Source of the DNA: Brevibacillus sp042683565
GTDB taxonomy: Bacteria; Bacillota; Bacilli; Brevibacillales; Brevibacillaceae
DNA length: 64,000 nucleotides
Assembly: GCF_042683565.1 (NCBI RefSeq)
Contig: NZ_JBHUJW010000006.1
Coordinates: 174,815-238,814 of the forward strand
Direction: 5' to 3'
The notes under the pieces were generated by a model. It ran no database searches. It had not been told where the DNA came from and was given only the letters and a program-made list of their open reading frames with translations. Shown piece by piece: positions 27,048 to 35,069 of the stretch (its first letter is position 1; the number at the start of each line of letters is the position of its first letter). A program made the translations under genes and the position numbers.

Positions 27048-27956
27048 TCAGCCCCTCTTCACTCTTGTTTCCAGTTTTTTGCGTAACCGAATTCCCAAAT
27101 CAAAGATGCCTACTAGACTCAGTATAGTGGTTAGAAAGGGAAAAATAAATAGACAGACAACAAGCGGAAAAGTAAGTCTTTTCCAGCCGTACAAATTAGC
27201 CGCAAACAGGCAGAAGCTGAGACCCTGCAAGGCAAAAATGGCATCCAGCATGACTTTCACATTCAAAATCGCGCTTTCCCAGAATGTCCCCTGGATGCTC
27301 GCACCGAACACCAGCATGACGATCATGGCAATGAAGTAGTAGTACAGCAAGGACCTCGGAAACGTCCATTCCCGAATCGGCTTCAGTGCCGGCACCGGTC
27401 TGCGCAGCCGTTTGCCTACGAGACGCGCCAGCCAGTGGACGATCGCACTGGACCCGAAGCTGAACATGACCATACTTGCCGGGAGCAGCATCTTGCCCAG
27501 TTCGATGTATTGATCGTACTGTTCCTTGGGCACGAACGACGGCCTGAGCAACGAGGCTTGCTGCAAAATCGAATCAAAGCTGGTCTGCATGCCGAAAATC
27601 ATAAAGGCGAGCATCAACACGAAGCCCAGGAAGACTGCGGCTGCTCCCGCCGTAATCCCGGAGATCGCTGTTCCCTTACGAGTGTAAAAAATTCCCATCA
27701 TAGCTCCCCAAACGGCAAACTCCAGCGCAGCAAAGGCTGTGATCGGCCCTGTCATGATCCACCCCAGAAACGTAAATGCCAGGGAGATCCACACCATGTT
27801 CGGAATTGTTCTGCTCAGTCCCAGGACGAGAAACGGCAACGGAACCAAAATACCGGCTAATGCGCCCAGCACCGTGTATGTACTGAGAAACAACAGCACG
27901 AGCGCGATCCCGAGCATCAGGGCGTTTTCCGCCAATTGCTTGGTTTTGGAAGGCAT
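27048..27956 (-). CDS. yybS: YybS-family multi-pass membrane protein (DUF2232)
   Basis: 302 aa with about eight hydrophobic segments from the N-terminus (ALMLGIALVLLFLSTYTVLGAL) onward and a basic end (RLRKKLETRVKRG). The family lies upstream of gdpP in Bacillales; its function is unknown. First gene of the yybS-gdpP-rplI-dnaB operon. A terminator separates it from rpsR. Confidence 0.9.
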   Translation of the reverse strand: MPSKTKQLAENALMLGIALVLLFLSTYTVLGALAGILVPLPFLVLGLSRTIPNMVWISLAFTFLGWIMTGPITAFAALEFAVWGAMMGIFYTRKGTAISGITAGAAAVFLGFVLMLAFMIFGMQTSFDSILQQASLLRPSFVPKEQYDQYIELGKMLLPASMVMFSFGSSAIVHWLARLVGKRLRRPVPALKPIREWTFPRSLLYYYFIAMIVMLVFGASIQGTFWESAILNVKVMLDAIFALQGLSFCLFAANLYGWKRLTFPLVVCLFIFPFLTTILSLVGIFDLGIRLRKKLETRVKRG

Positions 27957-27991
27957 GTCAGCACCTCATTTATGAATACAAGAAGATATGG

Positions 27992-28025
27992 AAAAAAGAG
28001 GGCCACGCAATTGTGTCCCCCTTTT
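27992..28025 (-). terminator. Terminator of the rpsF-ssb-rpsR operon
   Basis: Imperfect 10-bp stem (AGGGGGACAC / GTGGCCCTCT) followed by a T6 run on the minus strand, 15 bp past the rpsR stop. Confidence 0.75.
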
Positions 28026-28039
28026 ATCACTTGTAACAA

Positions 28040-28270
28040 TTATTCAGCCGTGTAAGGCAGAAGTGCTACTTGACGTGCGCGTTTGATTGCGATCGTCAGT
28101 GCGCGTTGGTACTTAGCGGAAGTACCGGTTACACGACGAGGCAGGATTTTACCGCGCTCGCTGATGAACTTTTTGAGCAAATCAACATCTTTATAGTCGA
28201 TGTGCTTGATTTTGTTCACTTTAAAGAAGCAAACTTTGCGACGCTTGTTAGGACGTCCTTTGCGTGCCAT
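28040..28270 (-). CDS. rpsR: 30S ribosomal protein S18
   Basis: 76 aa. Family pattern VCFFKVNKIKHIDYKDVDLLKKFISERGKILPRRVTGTSAKYQR..., here with the conserved RRVTGTSAKYQRALT region at about 44-58. Binds 16S rRNA in the platform together with S6. ATG 28270 has GGAGGAAC upstream. Third gene of the rpsF-ssb-rpsR operon. Confidence 0.98.
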   Translation of the reverse strand: MARKGRPNKRRKVCFFKVNKIKHIDYKDVDLLKKFISERGKILPRRVTGTSAKYQRALTIAIKRARQVALLPYTAE

Positions 28271-28314
28271 GTGAGTTCCTCCTTCTTTCAGGAAATGTGA
28301 AAGTCATACGATTT

Positions 28315-28788
28315 TTAGAACGGCAAGTCATCATCCGAAATGTTGATCGGCTTGCCGGCACTCGCGAAGGGATCTCCAAACGGATCAAAGTCGTTTCTCT
28401 GGCCGCCGGACGGCTTGCTGCCACCGCCAAAACCTGAACCCGGATCGTATCCATTGTCTCCGTTGTCATTGCCTCGGCCGCCCAGGAATTGGACGTTCTC
28501 CGCAACAACCTCCGTCACGTATACTCTCTTGCCTTCTTTATTGTCGTAGGAGCGCGTTTGAATGCGTCCTTCGATGGCAGCTTGTCTGCCCTTGCGCAAA
28601 TAGGTTGCACACAGGTCAGCCAGCTTCTGCCAGGCGACAATATTGATGAAGTCGGCTTCTCTCTCGCCCGCCTGGTTGGTGCGCGGACGATTGACCGCCA
28701 CAGTAAACGTAGCAACGGCAACGCCATTTGGCGTGTAACGAAGTTCAGGATCTTTTGTCAGGTTGCCGATGAGAATGACTTTATTCAT
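28315..28788 (-). CDS. ssb: Single-stranded DNA-binding protein SsbA
   Basis: 157 aa. OB-fold about 1-105 (MNKVILIGNLTKDPELRYT, then NIVAWQKLADLCATYLRKGRQ), a Gly/Asn-rich linker (GGRGNDNGDNGYDPGSGFGGG) and the conserved acidic tip SDDDLPF that recruits replication and repair partners. Co-transcribed between rpsF and rpsR as in other Firmicutes. Confidence 0.98.
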   Translation of the reverse strand: MNKVILIGNLTKDPELRYTPNGVAVATFTVAVNRPRTNQAGEREADFINIVAWQKLADLCATYLRKGRQAAIEGRIQTRSYDNKEGKRVYVTEVVAENVQFLGGRGNDNGDNGYDPGSGFGGGSKPSGGQRNDFDPFGDPFASAGKPINISDDDLPF

Positions 28789-28817
28789 CTTGGTTCCCCC
28801 TCTGACCGCGACTGTGA

Positions 28818-29105
28818 TTACTTCTCATCACGAACGAACATGAAGCGGATGATGTCGTCGTTGATCTTCATCAGACGCTCTGCTTCCGCAACAGCATCAG
28901 CATTCGCTTTGAAGTTCATCAAAACGTAGTAACCTTCACGGAACTTATTGATCTCATAAGCAAGACGACGCTTGCCCATTTCTTGAAGTTTGGAAATTTC
29001 GCCGCCGTAGTTGGTTACAACCTCGCTGTAACGAGCTACATTGGATTTCACTTTCTCTTCTTCAAGGTCTGGACGCAATACATACATTACTTCGTATTGA
29101 CGCAT
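28818..29105 (-). CDS. rpsF: 30S ribosomal protein S6
   Basis: 95 aa, the normal length. MRQYEVMYVLRPDLEEEKVK start and KRRLAYEINKFREGYYVLMNF match the family. Pairs with S18 in the 30S platform. ATG 29105 follows AGGAGGTG. First gene of the operon, with a 105-base leader that may carry the S6:S18 binding motif (see the promoter entry). Confidence 0.98.
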   Translation of the reverse strand: MRQYEVMYVLRPDLEEEKVKSNVARYSEVVTNYGGEISKLQEMGKRRLAYEINKFREGYYVLMNFKANADAVAEAERLMKINDDIIRFMFVRDEK

Positions 29106-29119
29106 ACCTTTTCACCTCC

Positions 29120-29238
29120 TTATGGACTTTAGCGGCCCGAAACGGGCAAGGAGCGAGTGCTGAAACGAAACGCATAAAGGATGCACTCCATAAATACTCG
29201 CATTAGCCTATTATAGCAAAGCAAATCTCGTGAAGCAA
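29120..29238 (-). promoter_or_regulatory. rpsF operon promoter and structured leader
   Basis: Minus strand TTGCTT (29238-29233), 17-bp spacer and a perfect TATAAT (29215-29210). In the leader near 29125-29145 a hairpin GCCCG-TTT-CGGGC is followed by CGCTAAAG, which resembles the S6:S18-binding leader motif that lets the proteins repress their own mRNA. The promoter is strong; the motif is tentative. Confidence 0.65.
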
Positions 29239-29248
29239 GGTTGAGTTC

Positions 29249-30349
29249 CTAAACGTTGAAACGGAAATGCATGACATCTCCATCGGCAACCACGTACTCT
29301 TTCCCTTCGAGACGGTACTTTCCGCGCTCGCGTGCAGCTGCGACAGATCCTGCCTCTACCAGATCATCGTAGGCGATGACTTCAGCACGGATGAAACCGC
29401 GCTCGAAATCGGAGTGGATCACGCCCGCTGCCTGCGGTGCTTTGGTGCCGCGGCGAATCGTCCACGCGCGCACTTCCTGAACGCCTGCCGTGAAGTACGT
29501 CACCAGGCCCAGCAACTCGTACGCAGCGCGAATCAGACGGTCGAGACCGGATTCGGCCAGGCCAAGCTCCTGCAGGAACATTTCTTTGTCCTCGCCATCC
29601 AGTTCGGCAATTTCCGCTTCGACCTTGGCGCTGATGACCACGACTTGTGCGCCTTCGCTGGCAGCATGCTCGCGAACAGCCTGCACGTGCGGATTGCTGT
29701 CTGCGTCGATAATGCCGTCCTCCGCCACGTTGCACACGTACAGCATCGGCTTGATGGTCAAGAGGTGCAGATCGCGAATCCACTTGCGCTCCTCGTCATC
29801 CAGCTCCACGCTGCGTGCGGATTTGCCTTCCTCGAAAGCAGCCTTCAGCTTTTCCAGCACATCCAGCTCTTGCTTGGCTTCCTTGTCGCCCGCCTTTACT
29901 TTGCGGCCAATGCGGTCAATGCGCCGCTCGACGGAATCGAGGTCGGCAAAGATCAGCTCCAGATTGATCGTCTCGATATCGGAGAGCGGATCGACACGAC
30001 CGGATACGTGCGTAATGTTCTCATCTTCAAAGCAGCGAACAACGTGCGCAATCGCGTCAACCTCACGAATGTGGCCCAGAAATTGGTTGCCAAGGCCTTC
30101 GCCTTTGCTCGCGCCTTTGACCAGACCCGCAATGTCCACAAATTCAAAAGCAGTCGGAACTACTTTGTTCGGCACTACGATCTCGGTCAATTTGGTCAGA
30201 CGCGGATCGGGAACCTCCACGATGCCCACATTGGGATCAATCGTACAGAACGGATAGTTAGCCGATTCTGCGCCTGCCTGGGTAATGGCGTTAAACAAGG
30301 TCGACTTCCCTACGTTGGGGAGACCTACAATCCCGCAAGATGCACCCAT
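29249..30349 (-). CDS. ychF: Redox/stress-responsive ATPase YchF (Obg-related)
   Basis: 366 aa. G1 motif GLPNVGKSTLFNAIT, then DIAGLVKGASKGEGLGNQF (switch II), a coiled-coil insert (about 125-200), the non-standard NVAEDG in the nucleotide-base contact, and a C-terminal TGS domain. YchF prefers ATP over GTP, binds the ribosome and negatively regulates oxidative-stress responses. ATG 30349 has AAGGAG upstream. Monocistronic, with a recognisable promoter. Confidence 0.97.
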   Translation of the reverse strand: MGASCGIVGLPNVGKSTLFNAITQAGAESANYPFCTIDPNVGIVEVPDPRLTKLTEIVVPNKVVPTAFEFVDIAGLVKGASKGEGLGNQFLGHIREVDAIAHVVRCFEDENITHVSGRVDPLSDIETINLELIFADLDSVERRIDRIGRKVKAGDKEAKQELDVLEKLKAAFEEGKSARSVELDDEERKWIRDLHLLTIKPMLYVCNVAEDGIIDADSNPHVQAVREHAASEGAQVVVISAKVEAEIAELDGEDKEMFLQELGLAESGLDRLIRAAYELLGLVTYFTAGVQEVRAWTIRRGTKAPQAAGVIHSDFERGFIRAEVIAYDDLVEAGSVAAARERGKYRLEGKEYVVADGDVMHFRFNV

Positions 30350-30387
30350 CTATATACACTCCTTATCATCATCCTGACATCCTTTTA

Positions 30388-30416
30388 AGTATATAGATTT
30401 GGATATAAGAATACAA
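30388..30416 (-). promoter_or_regulatory. ychF promoter
   Basis: Minus strand TTGTAT (30416-30411), 17-bp spacer, TATACT (30393-30388), about 40 bp upstream of the ychF start. Confidence 0.65.
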
Positions 30417-30573
30417 TTGCATCCTTGTGGCAACTTTCGGCTCCCGCGGGAATAAGCCCATCGCGCCCTCATCGTTTCCGTCTATGGATATGCTACACCG
30501 AGCTGGTGGGACAAAAAAAGAAGTGCTAGACTGGATGGCGAAGAATGAACACTTGCGGAAATGAGGTGTTGTT

Positions 30574-31197
30574 TTGAACCTGCTCCTGTTTGGCGCTACC
30601 GGGCGCGTGGGAAGCCACATTCTCGCGAGTGCGCTCCGGGATGGGCATCATGTCACCGTCCTGGCGCGTACACCGGAAAAGCTGGCCCATCTCCAGGCGG
30701 ACAACCTCTGCCTGCTTCCGGGCAACGTCCTTGTCTCCGCCGACGTCGAACGCGCAATGAACGGCGCCGAAGCCGTGATCAGCGCACTTGGCACGGACGG
30801 GACCACTACCTTGTCCGAAGGGACCCCTCACATCATCCGCGCGATGAAGCAGCATGGCGTAAAACGCATCATCGCCGTCGGCACAGCCGGCATTTTGCAA
30901 AGCAGGACTTCCCCCGAGCTGCTTCGCTACCAGTCCGGCGAATCCAGACAAAAGCTGACTCGCGCAGCCAAGGAGCATCACAAGGCGTACGCGCTGCTTG
31001 CCCAGTCCGATCTCGACTGGACGATTGTCTGCCCCACCTATTTGCCGGATGGCGAACGCACCGGCATTTACCGGGTTGAGGCTGACTTTTTGCCGACAGA
31101 TGGCGCACAGATCTCCGTAGCGGATACCGCCGCGTTCACGTACAGCCTGCTTGGCAGCCGCCGCTTCGTGCGATCGCGTGTCGGCATCGCTTATTAG
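30574..31197 (+). CDS. NAD(P)-binding atypical short-chain dehydrogenase (NmrA/BVR-B-like)
   Basis: 207 aa from TTG 30574, with GAGGTG upstream at suitable distance. Rossmann opening MNLLLFGATGRVGSHIL (GATGRVG nucleotide loop), then LARTPEKLAHL, GAEAVISALG and the GVKRIIAVGTAGIL strand. Such proteins bind NAD(P)H and reduce flavins or quinones, or sense redox state; the substrate cannot be told. Lone plus-strand gene; the MITE-like repeat begins 18 bp after its stop. Confidence 0.88.
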   Translation: MNLLLFGATGRVGSHILASALRDGHHVTVLARTPEKLAHLQADNLCLLPGNVLVSADVERAMNGAEAVISALGTDGTTTLSEGTPHIIRAMKQHGVKRIIAVGTAGILQSRTSPELLRYQSGESRQKLTRAAKEHHKAYALLAQSDLDWTIVCPTYLPDGERTGIYRVEADFLPTDGAQISVADTAAFTYSLLGSRRFVRSRVGIAY

Positions 31198-31215
31198 AGG
31201 CGACGCCTCGGAAAA

Positions 31216-31335
31216 GGGGCTGTCCAAAAAAGGTAAAATTGCGAAAATCACCAGATTGAAAACATTGATTTTTCAAGGTTTTTGAACGACAAAAGGGGCG
31301 TCTCCAAGTCAAAAAATGACTTTTGAGACGGCCCC
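31216..31335. repeat. MITE-like repeat, copy 1 (120 bp)
   Basis: Begins GGGGCTGTCCAAAA and ends with the reverse complement of GGGGCCGTCTCAAAA, so it has about 15-bp terminal inverted repeats. The left 38 bases and right 45 bases match, in opposite orientation, the element at 38406-38494; an internal segment of about 35 bp is unique to this copy. The ends resemble those of IS1182-type elements. It lies between two convergent genes and may terminate both. Confidence 0.75.
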
Positions 31336-31375
31336 TTTTGTCTTTTGCCACTTACCGTTGCCGCTTCAGTCGGCT

Positions 31376-33295
31376 TTATTTCTCATTGACCAGCTTTTCC
31401 AGCTCATTGAGCGTCTCCTCGAAGATCTCCATGGACTGCTCGATCGGTTTGGACGTGGACATATCGACGCCAGCAGCCTTCAGTACCTCGATCGGCGGCG
31501 CAGAGCTGCCCGCTTCCAGGAAGTTTTTGCGGATGCGTTCGACAGCCGGTGTGCCTTCGTCGAGAATTTGCTTCGCCAATGCCTGCGAGGCGGCAAAGCT
31601 CGTGGAATATTGGTAGACGTAGTAATTATAGTTGTAGAAATGCGGCACGCGTGCCCACTCCATCGCGATCTCGTCGTCGGAGACCATGTCCTTGCCGTAA
31701 TATTTCTTGTTGATGTCGAGGTAGATTTGTTTGATGGCCTCTGCGTTCAGCGACTCGCCTGCCTGTTCCTTTTCGTGGATGGCACGCTCAAATTCTGCAA
31801 ACTGGGTCTGGCGGAACAGCGTCGAGCGGAAGTTTTCCAGGTAGTGATTGAGCAGGTACATTTTCTCCGCTTTTGTTTTGGCGTTCGCGTACATGCTCTT
31901 GAACAGCAAGGTCTCGTTCATCGTAGACGCTACTTCCGCCGTAAAGGTCGGGTAATTGGACGAGACGTACGGCTGGGTTTTGTTCGTGTAGTACGACTGC
32001 ATGGCATGGCCCATTTCGTGTGCAATCGTGAACACATCATCCAACGTGCCCTGATAGTTCAACAGGACGTACGGATGCGTGTCGTAAGCGCCCCATTGAT
32101 AAGCGCCGGTACGCTTGTCGTCTGTCGAGTACACGTCGACCCAGCCGCCCTCCAGCCCGTTGGACAGCACTTTCACATAATCGTCGCCCATCACTTTCAG
32201 GCCGTCTGTCACCATCTTTTTGCCTTCTTCAAACGAAATGTATTTATCGTCAGATGGCACGATCGGCACGTAAATGTCGTACATGTGCAGCTCTTTTACC
32301 CCGAGCATTTTCTTTTTCAGGGCAATGTACCGGTGCAGCAGCGGCAGATTGTCGTTGACCGTTTCGATCAGTTCATCGTACACCTTGGTCGGGATGTTGT
32401 TCGGAGTCAGGCTGGCTTCCAGCGCAGACTTGTAGTGGCGCGCATCTGCGTAAAAGTTGTCACCTTTTACTTTTGCCGCCAGCGTCTGGGCAAAGCTGTC
32501 CTGGAAGTCGAGCAGCGTGCTGTAATACGCCTGAAACGCATCTTTGCGCACCCGCTGGTCCTTGCTTTCCAGATACGTCACGAAATTCGAGCGGTTGAGC
32601 TGAACCTCTTTTCCGGTCTCATCCTTGATTTTCGGGAACTTCACGTCCTTGGACAGCATGCCGTAAATATTCGTGGGGGAATTGCCGAGCGGAGCCGATT
32701 TTGCCAGCAGCTCCTCCATTTCCTTGGAGAGCGAATGCGGCTTGGTCCGCAACATGTCCTCCAGGAACAGCCTGTAAGGTGCCAGATTTTCGTCAGCCAA
32801 GAGCTGCTTCATTTTCGCATCGGGAATGGCTACGATCTCCGGCTGGACCCATGCCGTATTCTGCATGACAGTCGTGTACATCTTCTCCGCCCGGTCAGCC
32901 AGCTTTTGCAGATCGGCATTGGCGGAGTTCACATCGAGCGACATGTTCGCATACACGTATGCCTTGTCGTTTTGGCGCATCATGCTCATGTAGTCCTCCA
33001 GCGCCTTCAGCAAAGTCGCGGAGGAGTCGCCCAGCTTGCCCTGATACTTCGTAAAGTCTTTGGCCATCTGCTCCACTTTGGCAACGTCTTTTTCCCAGTC
33101 CTGAACGGTCGGATAAATGTGATTGAGCTTCCACTTGTACTGATCCGGGATTTCCGCACGTGTCTGATAGACAGGCGCCTTTTCCGCAGCAGCCGCAATC
33201 GCTGGAGTGCTGTAAGGAATGAACGGCACCGCTGCGGTGGTCAAGGCTATGACCAAAGCCGTGATGGATGCAAACACACGCTTTTTCAATCTCAA
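31376..33295 (-). CDS. pepF: Oligoendopeptidase F-type M3B metallopeptidase with signal peptide
   Basis: 639 aa. M3B catalytic domain with zinc motif IAHEMGHAMQSYY (HEMGH, Glu catalytic) and the distal Glu in the TFTAEVASTMNE segment. Unlike cytoplasmic PepF it starts with a classical signal peptide: basic LKKRV, hydrophobic core ITALVIALTTAAVPF and an AIAAAA cleavage area. It is probably secreted or cell-surface and cuts oligopeptides outside the cell. Start is TTG (33295) or the TTG two codons later, with AAGGGG upstream. Upstream lies a DnaA-box cluster. Confidence 0.93.
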   Translation of the reverse strand: MRLKKRVFASITALVIALTTAAVPFIPYSTPAIAAAAEKAPVYQTRAEIPDQYKWKLNHIYPTVQDWEKDVAKVEQMAKDFTKYQGKLGDSSATLLKALEDYMSMMRQNDKAYVYANMSLDVNSANADLQKLADRAEKMYTTVMQNTAWVQPEIVAIPDAKMKQLLADENLAPYRLFLEDMLRTKPHSLSKEMEELLAKSAPLGNSPTNIYGMLSKDVKFPKIKDETGKEVQLNRSNFVTYLESKDQRVRKDAFQAYYSTLLDFQDSFAQTLAAKVKGDNFYADARHYKSALEASLTPNNIPTKVYDELIETVNDNLPLLHRYIALKKKMLGVKELHMYDIYVPIVPSDDKYISFEEGKKMVTDGLKVMGDDYVKVLSNGLEGGWVDVYSTDDKRTGAYQWGAYDTHPYVLLNYQGTLDDVFTIAHEMGHAMQSYYTNKTQPYVSSNYPTFTAEVASTMNETLLFKSMYANAKTKAEKMYLLNHYLENFRSTLFRQTQFAEFERAIHEKEQAGESLNAEAIKQIYLDINKKYYGKDMVSDDEIAMEWARVPHFYNYNYYVYQYSTSFAASQALAKQILDEGTPAVERIRKNFLEAGSSAPPIEVLKAAGVDMSTSKPIEQSMEIFEETLNELEKLVNEK

Positions 33296-33415
33296 TCGCC
33301 CCTTTTCTGCTTCTCTATATCTTTGCCATTCTTCTTAACTGTAATTAGTTTTTTTTACCAAAAGTTCCTTCCTATTAATCAAAAATATTTTGAAAATTCG
33401 CGAACGACAGTCAAT

Positions 33416-33557
33416 TTATCCAGAAAAATTTCAACAATGTGGATAAAGTTGTGGATAAACCGAAACAATCTGGGAATCCACCCCCTTTTTCCGTTCAAAC
33501 ACGGCTTTTCAAGACGTAAAGTTGTCCACATTTTCTGTGTATATCTTGTGCATAACT
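33416..33557. promoter_or_regulatory. DnaA-box cluster remote from oriC
   Basis: Three boxes fit TTATNCACA exactly on the minus strand (33438-33446, 33450-33458, 33549-33557), and two more differ by one base (33416-33424, 33524-33532). All lie within 142 bp upstream of pepF, about 18.6 kb from dnaA. B. subtilis has comparable DnaA-box clusters outside oriC that titrate DnaA or regulate nearby genes. Confidence 0.65.
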
Positions 33558-33649
33558 TATTTTTCCCTGCACCAGGGACATTCGCCCATACCGCTTTCCC
33601 GAATTTGACATAGCATGAGTATTGAATCTAGGGTAGGAGGTGTTAGCAA

Positions 33650-33736
33650 GTGGGTATCTTTAACGGCTTTGACGACTTCGCGCTGATCTTGGTTCTCTTC
33701 ATCCTTCTCGTGATCGTTGGTTGTGACTGCAACTAA
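33650..33736 (+). CDS. YjcZ-family small sporulation-type peptide (28 aa)
   Basis: GTG 33650 preceded by AGGAGG at ideal spacing; TAA at 33736. The sequence is MGIFNGFDDFALILVL followed by FILLVIVGCDCN, the hydrophobic FALILVLFILLVIVG block being the hallmark of the YjcZ family of tiny proteins found in Bacillales spore formers. It probably inserts in a membrane. The Cys-Asp-Cys-Asn end differs from the usual aromatic end. Stand-alone gene on the plus strand, divergent from pepF. Confidence 0.85.
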   Translation: MGIFNGFDDFALILVLFILLVIVGCDCN

Positions 33737-33900
33737 TACTCCCGCTGCGATCCAACCTATCTGAAGGTGCACTGTCCCTCCGCACAGTCCTGCCTTCCAC
33801 ACCGAATAACATCATATAAGGCGTTTACATCGAAACGCTATGAACTCACATAGCGCCAATACCATCATCCGGGAGTCAATCATCACGAATGTATGCACAC

Positions 33901-33935
33901 AAAAGGGATGCTGCCACGTGGGCGCATCCCTTTTT
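33901..33935. terminator. Bidirectional terminator
   Basis: 11-bp perfect stem AAAAGGGATGC / GCATCCCTTTT with a 12-base loop. It follows the Ig-like protein gene on the minus strand by 11 bp and could also end the YjcZ transcript. Confidence 0.85.
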
Positions 33936-33945
33936 GTGTTTTGCA

Positions 33946-34725
33946 TCATTTGGCTCCTGTCGTAAAGCTGGACCGCTGTGACGGGTTCCCGTTGCCTGCT
34001 GTATCCTGCAACAATCCGGGCAGCAATTCCACCTGGTACGTCCTGTAAGGCTGCCATTTTCCTTTTGGCTTGACCGTCAGCATCCGCTTGCTCTTGTTCC
34101 ATGTGACGGTATGGGCAACGTTGGCGCCGGCATCGTCTGTCACGCGCACGAGCGGCCCTGCCGTTTTGCTCGACAGAACGTCGCCGCTCGCCAGCCTGAC
34201 CTCTTCCGCAAACTGCAGCGTCACTTTCTCCTGCAGCTTGACCTGCTTCGCTCCATGCCCCGGCAAAATGGCCGCCCGCGGCGCGATCGTATCCACGGGC
34301 TTCTTTGTGGAAAACGCAACGCTCACTTCCGGATTCACTTGTCCACGGTCATTTTTCAATTTCTTCTCCGGCAGTTTCACCGTAAATGATTGTCCCGCTT
34401 CCAGGTTACCCACAGGATCGATCGTCAGCACCCGCTTCGCTTTGTCCCACTCGGCGGAAAAAGGCACCTTTCTTTTTTTGCCATCCGTCAGTTGAATCAG
34501 CGATGTCCATGTCTGCTTCGTCGGCTCCTTGTTGTTCGTCAGGCGAACCGGCCCGGAAAAGGTGAGTATCACTTGCGTAGCTGGCGCGACATCCACCGAT
34601 TGATCTGCTGGCGTAATCACAATCCCCCAGCCCGGCTTGTCCGCCGCCAGAGCTGGCTGTGCTGCCCCTGCCAGCAGCAGCAACATGCCGAATACATACA
34701 GCCACCTCATTGCTCCTCTTTTCAT
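33946..34725 (-). CDS. Secreted protein with two SbsA-type Ig-like domains
   Basis: 259 aa from ATG 34725 (GGGGGG upstream; a second ATG at 34710 has AGAGGAG and is possible). Signal peptide about 1-28 (WLYVFGMLLLLAGAAQPALAA). Two repeats follow, each of the Big_5/SbsA type: ITPADQSVDVAPATQVILTFSGPV...VNPEVSVAFST and LPGHGAKQVKLQEKVTLQFAEEV...NPSQRSSFTT. Such domains occur in S-layer and surface proteins as structural modules. No catalytic domain; ligand unknown. Confidence 0.9.
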   Translation of the reverse strand: MKRGAMRWLYVFGMLLLLAGAAQPALAADKPGWGIVITPADQSVDVAPATQVILTFSGPVRLTNNKEPTKQTWTSLIQLTDGKKRKVPFSAEWDKAKRVLTIDPVGNLEAGQSFTVKLPEKKLKNDRGQVNPEVSVAFSTKKPVDTIAPRAAILPGHGAKQVKLQEKVTLQFAEEVRLASGDVLSSKTAGPLVRVTDDAGANVAHTVTWNKSKRMLTVKPKGKWQPYRTYQVELLPGLLQDTAGNGNPSQRSSFTTGAK

Positions 34726-34838
34726 CGTATCCCCCCGTCGGAACGGCATAGAGCCTGCCTGAACCGACCGGCTCTCTCTCACCGTTTACGGGCATTGTAA
34801 GAAAAGACAAAAAGGCATTGCAAATATTTTTCTTCGTT

Positions 34839-35048
34839 TCAGGATTGCCCTTCGTCGGAGCCGCGGCTCAAAATCTTTTTCATCTTCCGTTCAAACTCCA
34901 GCCGGGGAATCATCACGCTATGATCGCAGCCCGTGCATTTGATGCGCACGTCCATCCCCATGCGGATGACCTTCCAGGCATTGGTCCCACACGGATGCGG
35001 TTTTTTCATTTGCACGACATCCCCCAGCTCAAAATGTTTCCGTTCCAC
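34839..35048 (-). CDS. yyzM: DUF951-family protein (YyzM)
   Basis: 69 aa. KHFELGDVVQMKKPHPCGTNAW, then RIKCTGCDHSVMIPRLEFERKMKKI: an SH3-like small barrel with three cysteines (C20, C38, C41), the DUF951 signature. The family is found beside mscS and ychF in Bacillales; function unknown, probable nucleic-acid or metal binding. Last gene of the DUF3343-mscS-DUF951 operon, 21 bp after mscS. Confidence 0.93.
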   Translation of the reverse strand: MERKHFELGDVVQMKKPHPCGTNAWKVIRMGMDVRIKCTGCDHSVMIPRLEFERKMKKILSRGSDEGQS

Positions 35049-35069
35049 TTTGCACCTGCTCCTTTCTCT

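Noticed and set aside
31316..33613. 765-codon plus-strand open frame opposite pepF
   Set aside because: It is the antisense shadow of the pepF gene, whose zinc motif and signal peptide are clear; the shadow has no recognisable domain or ribosome site.
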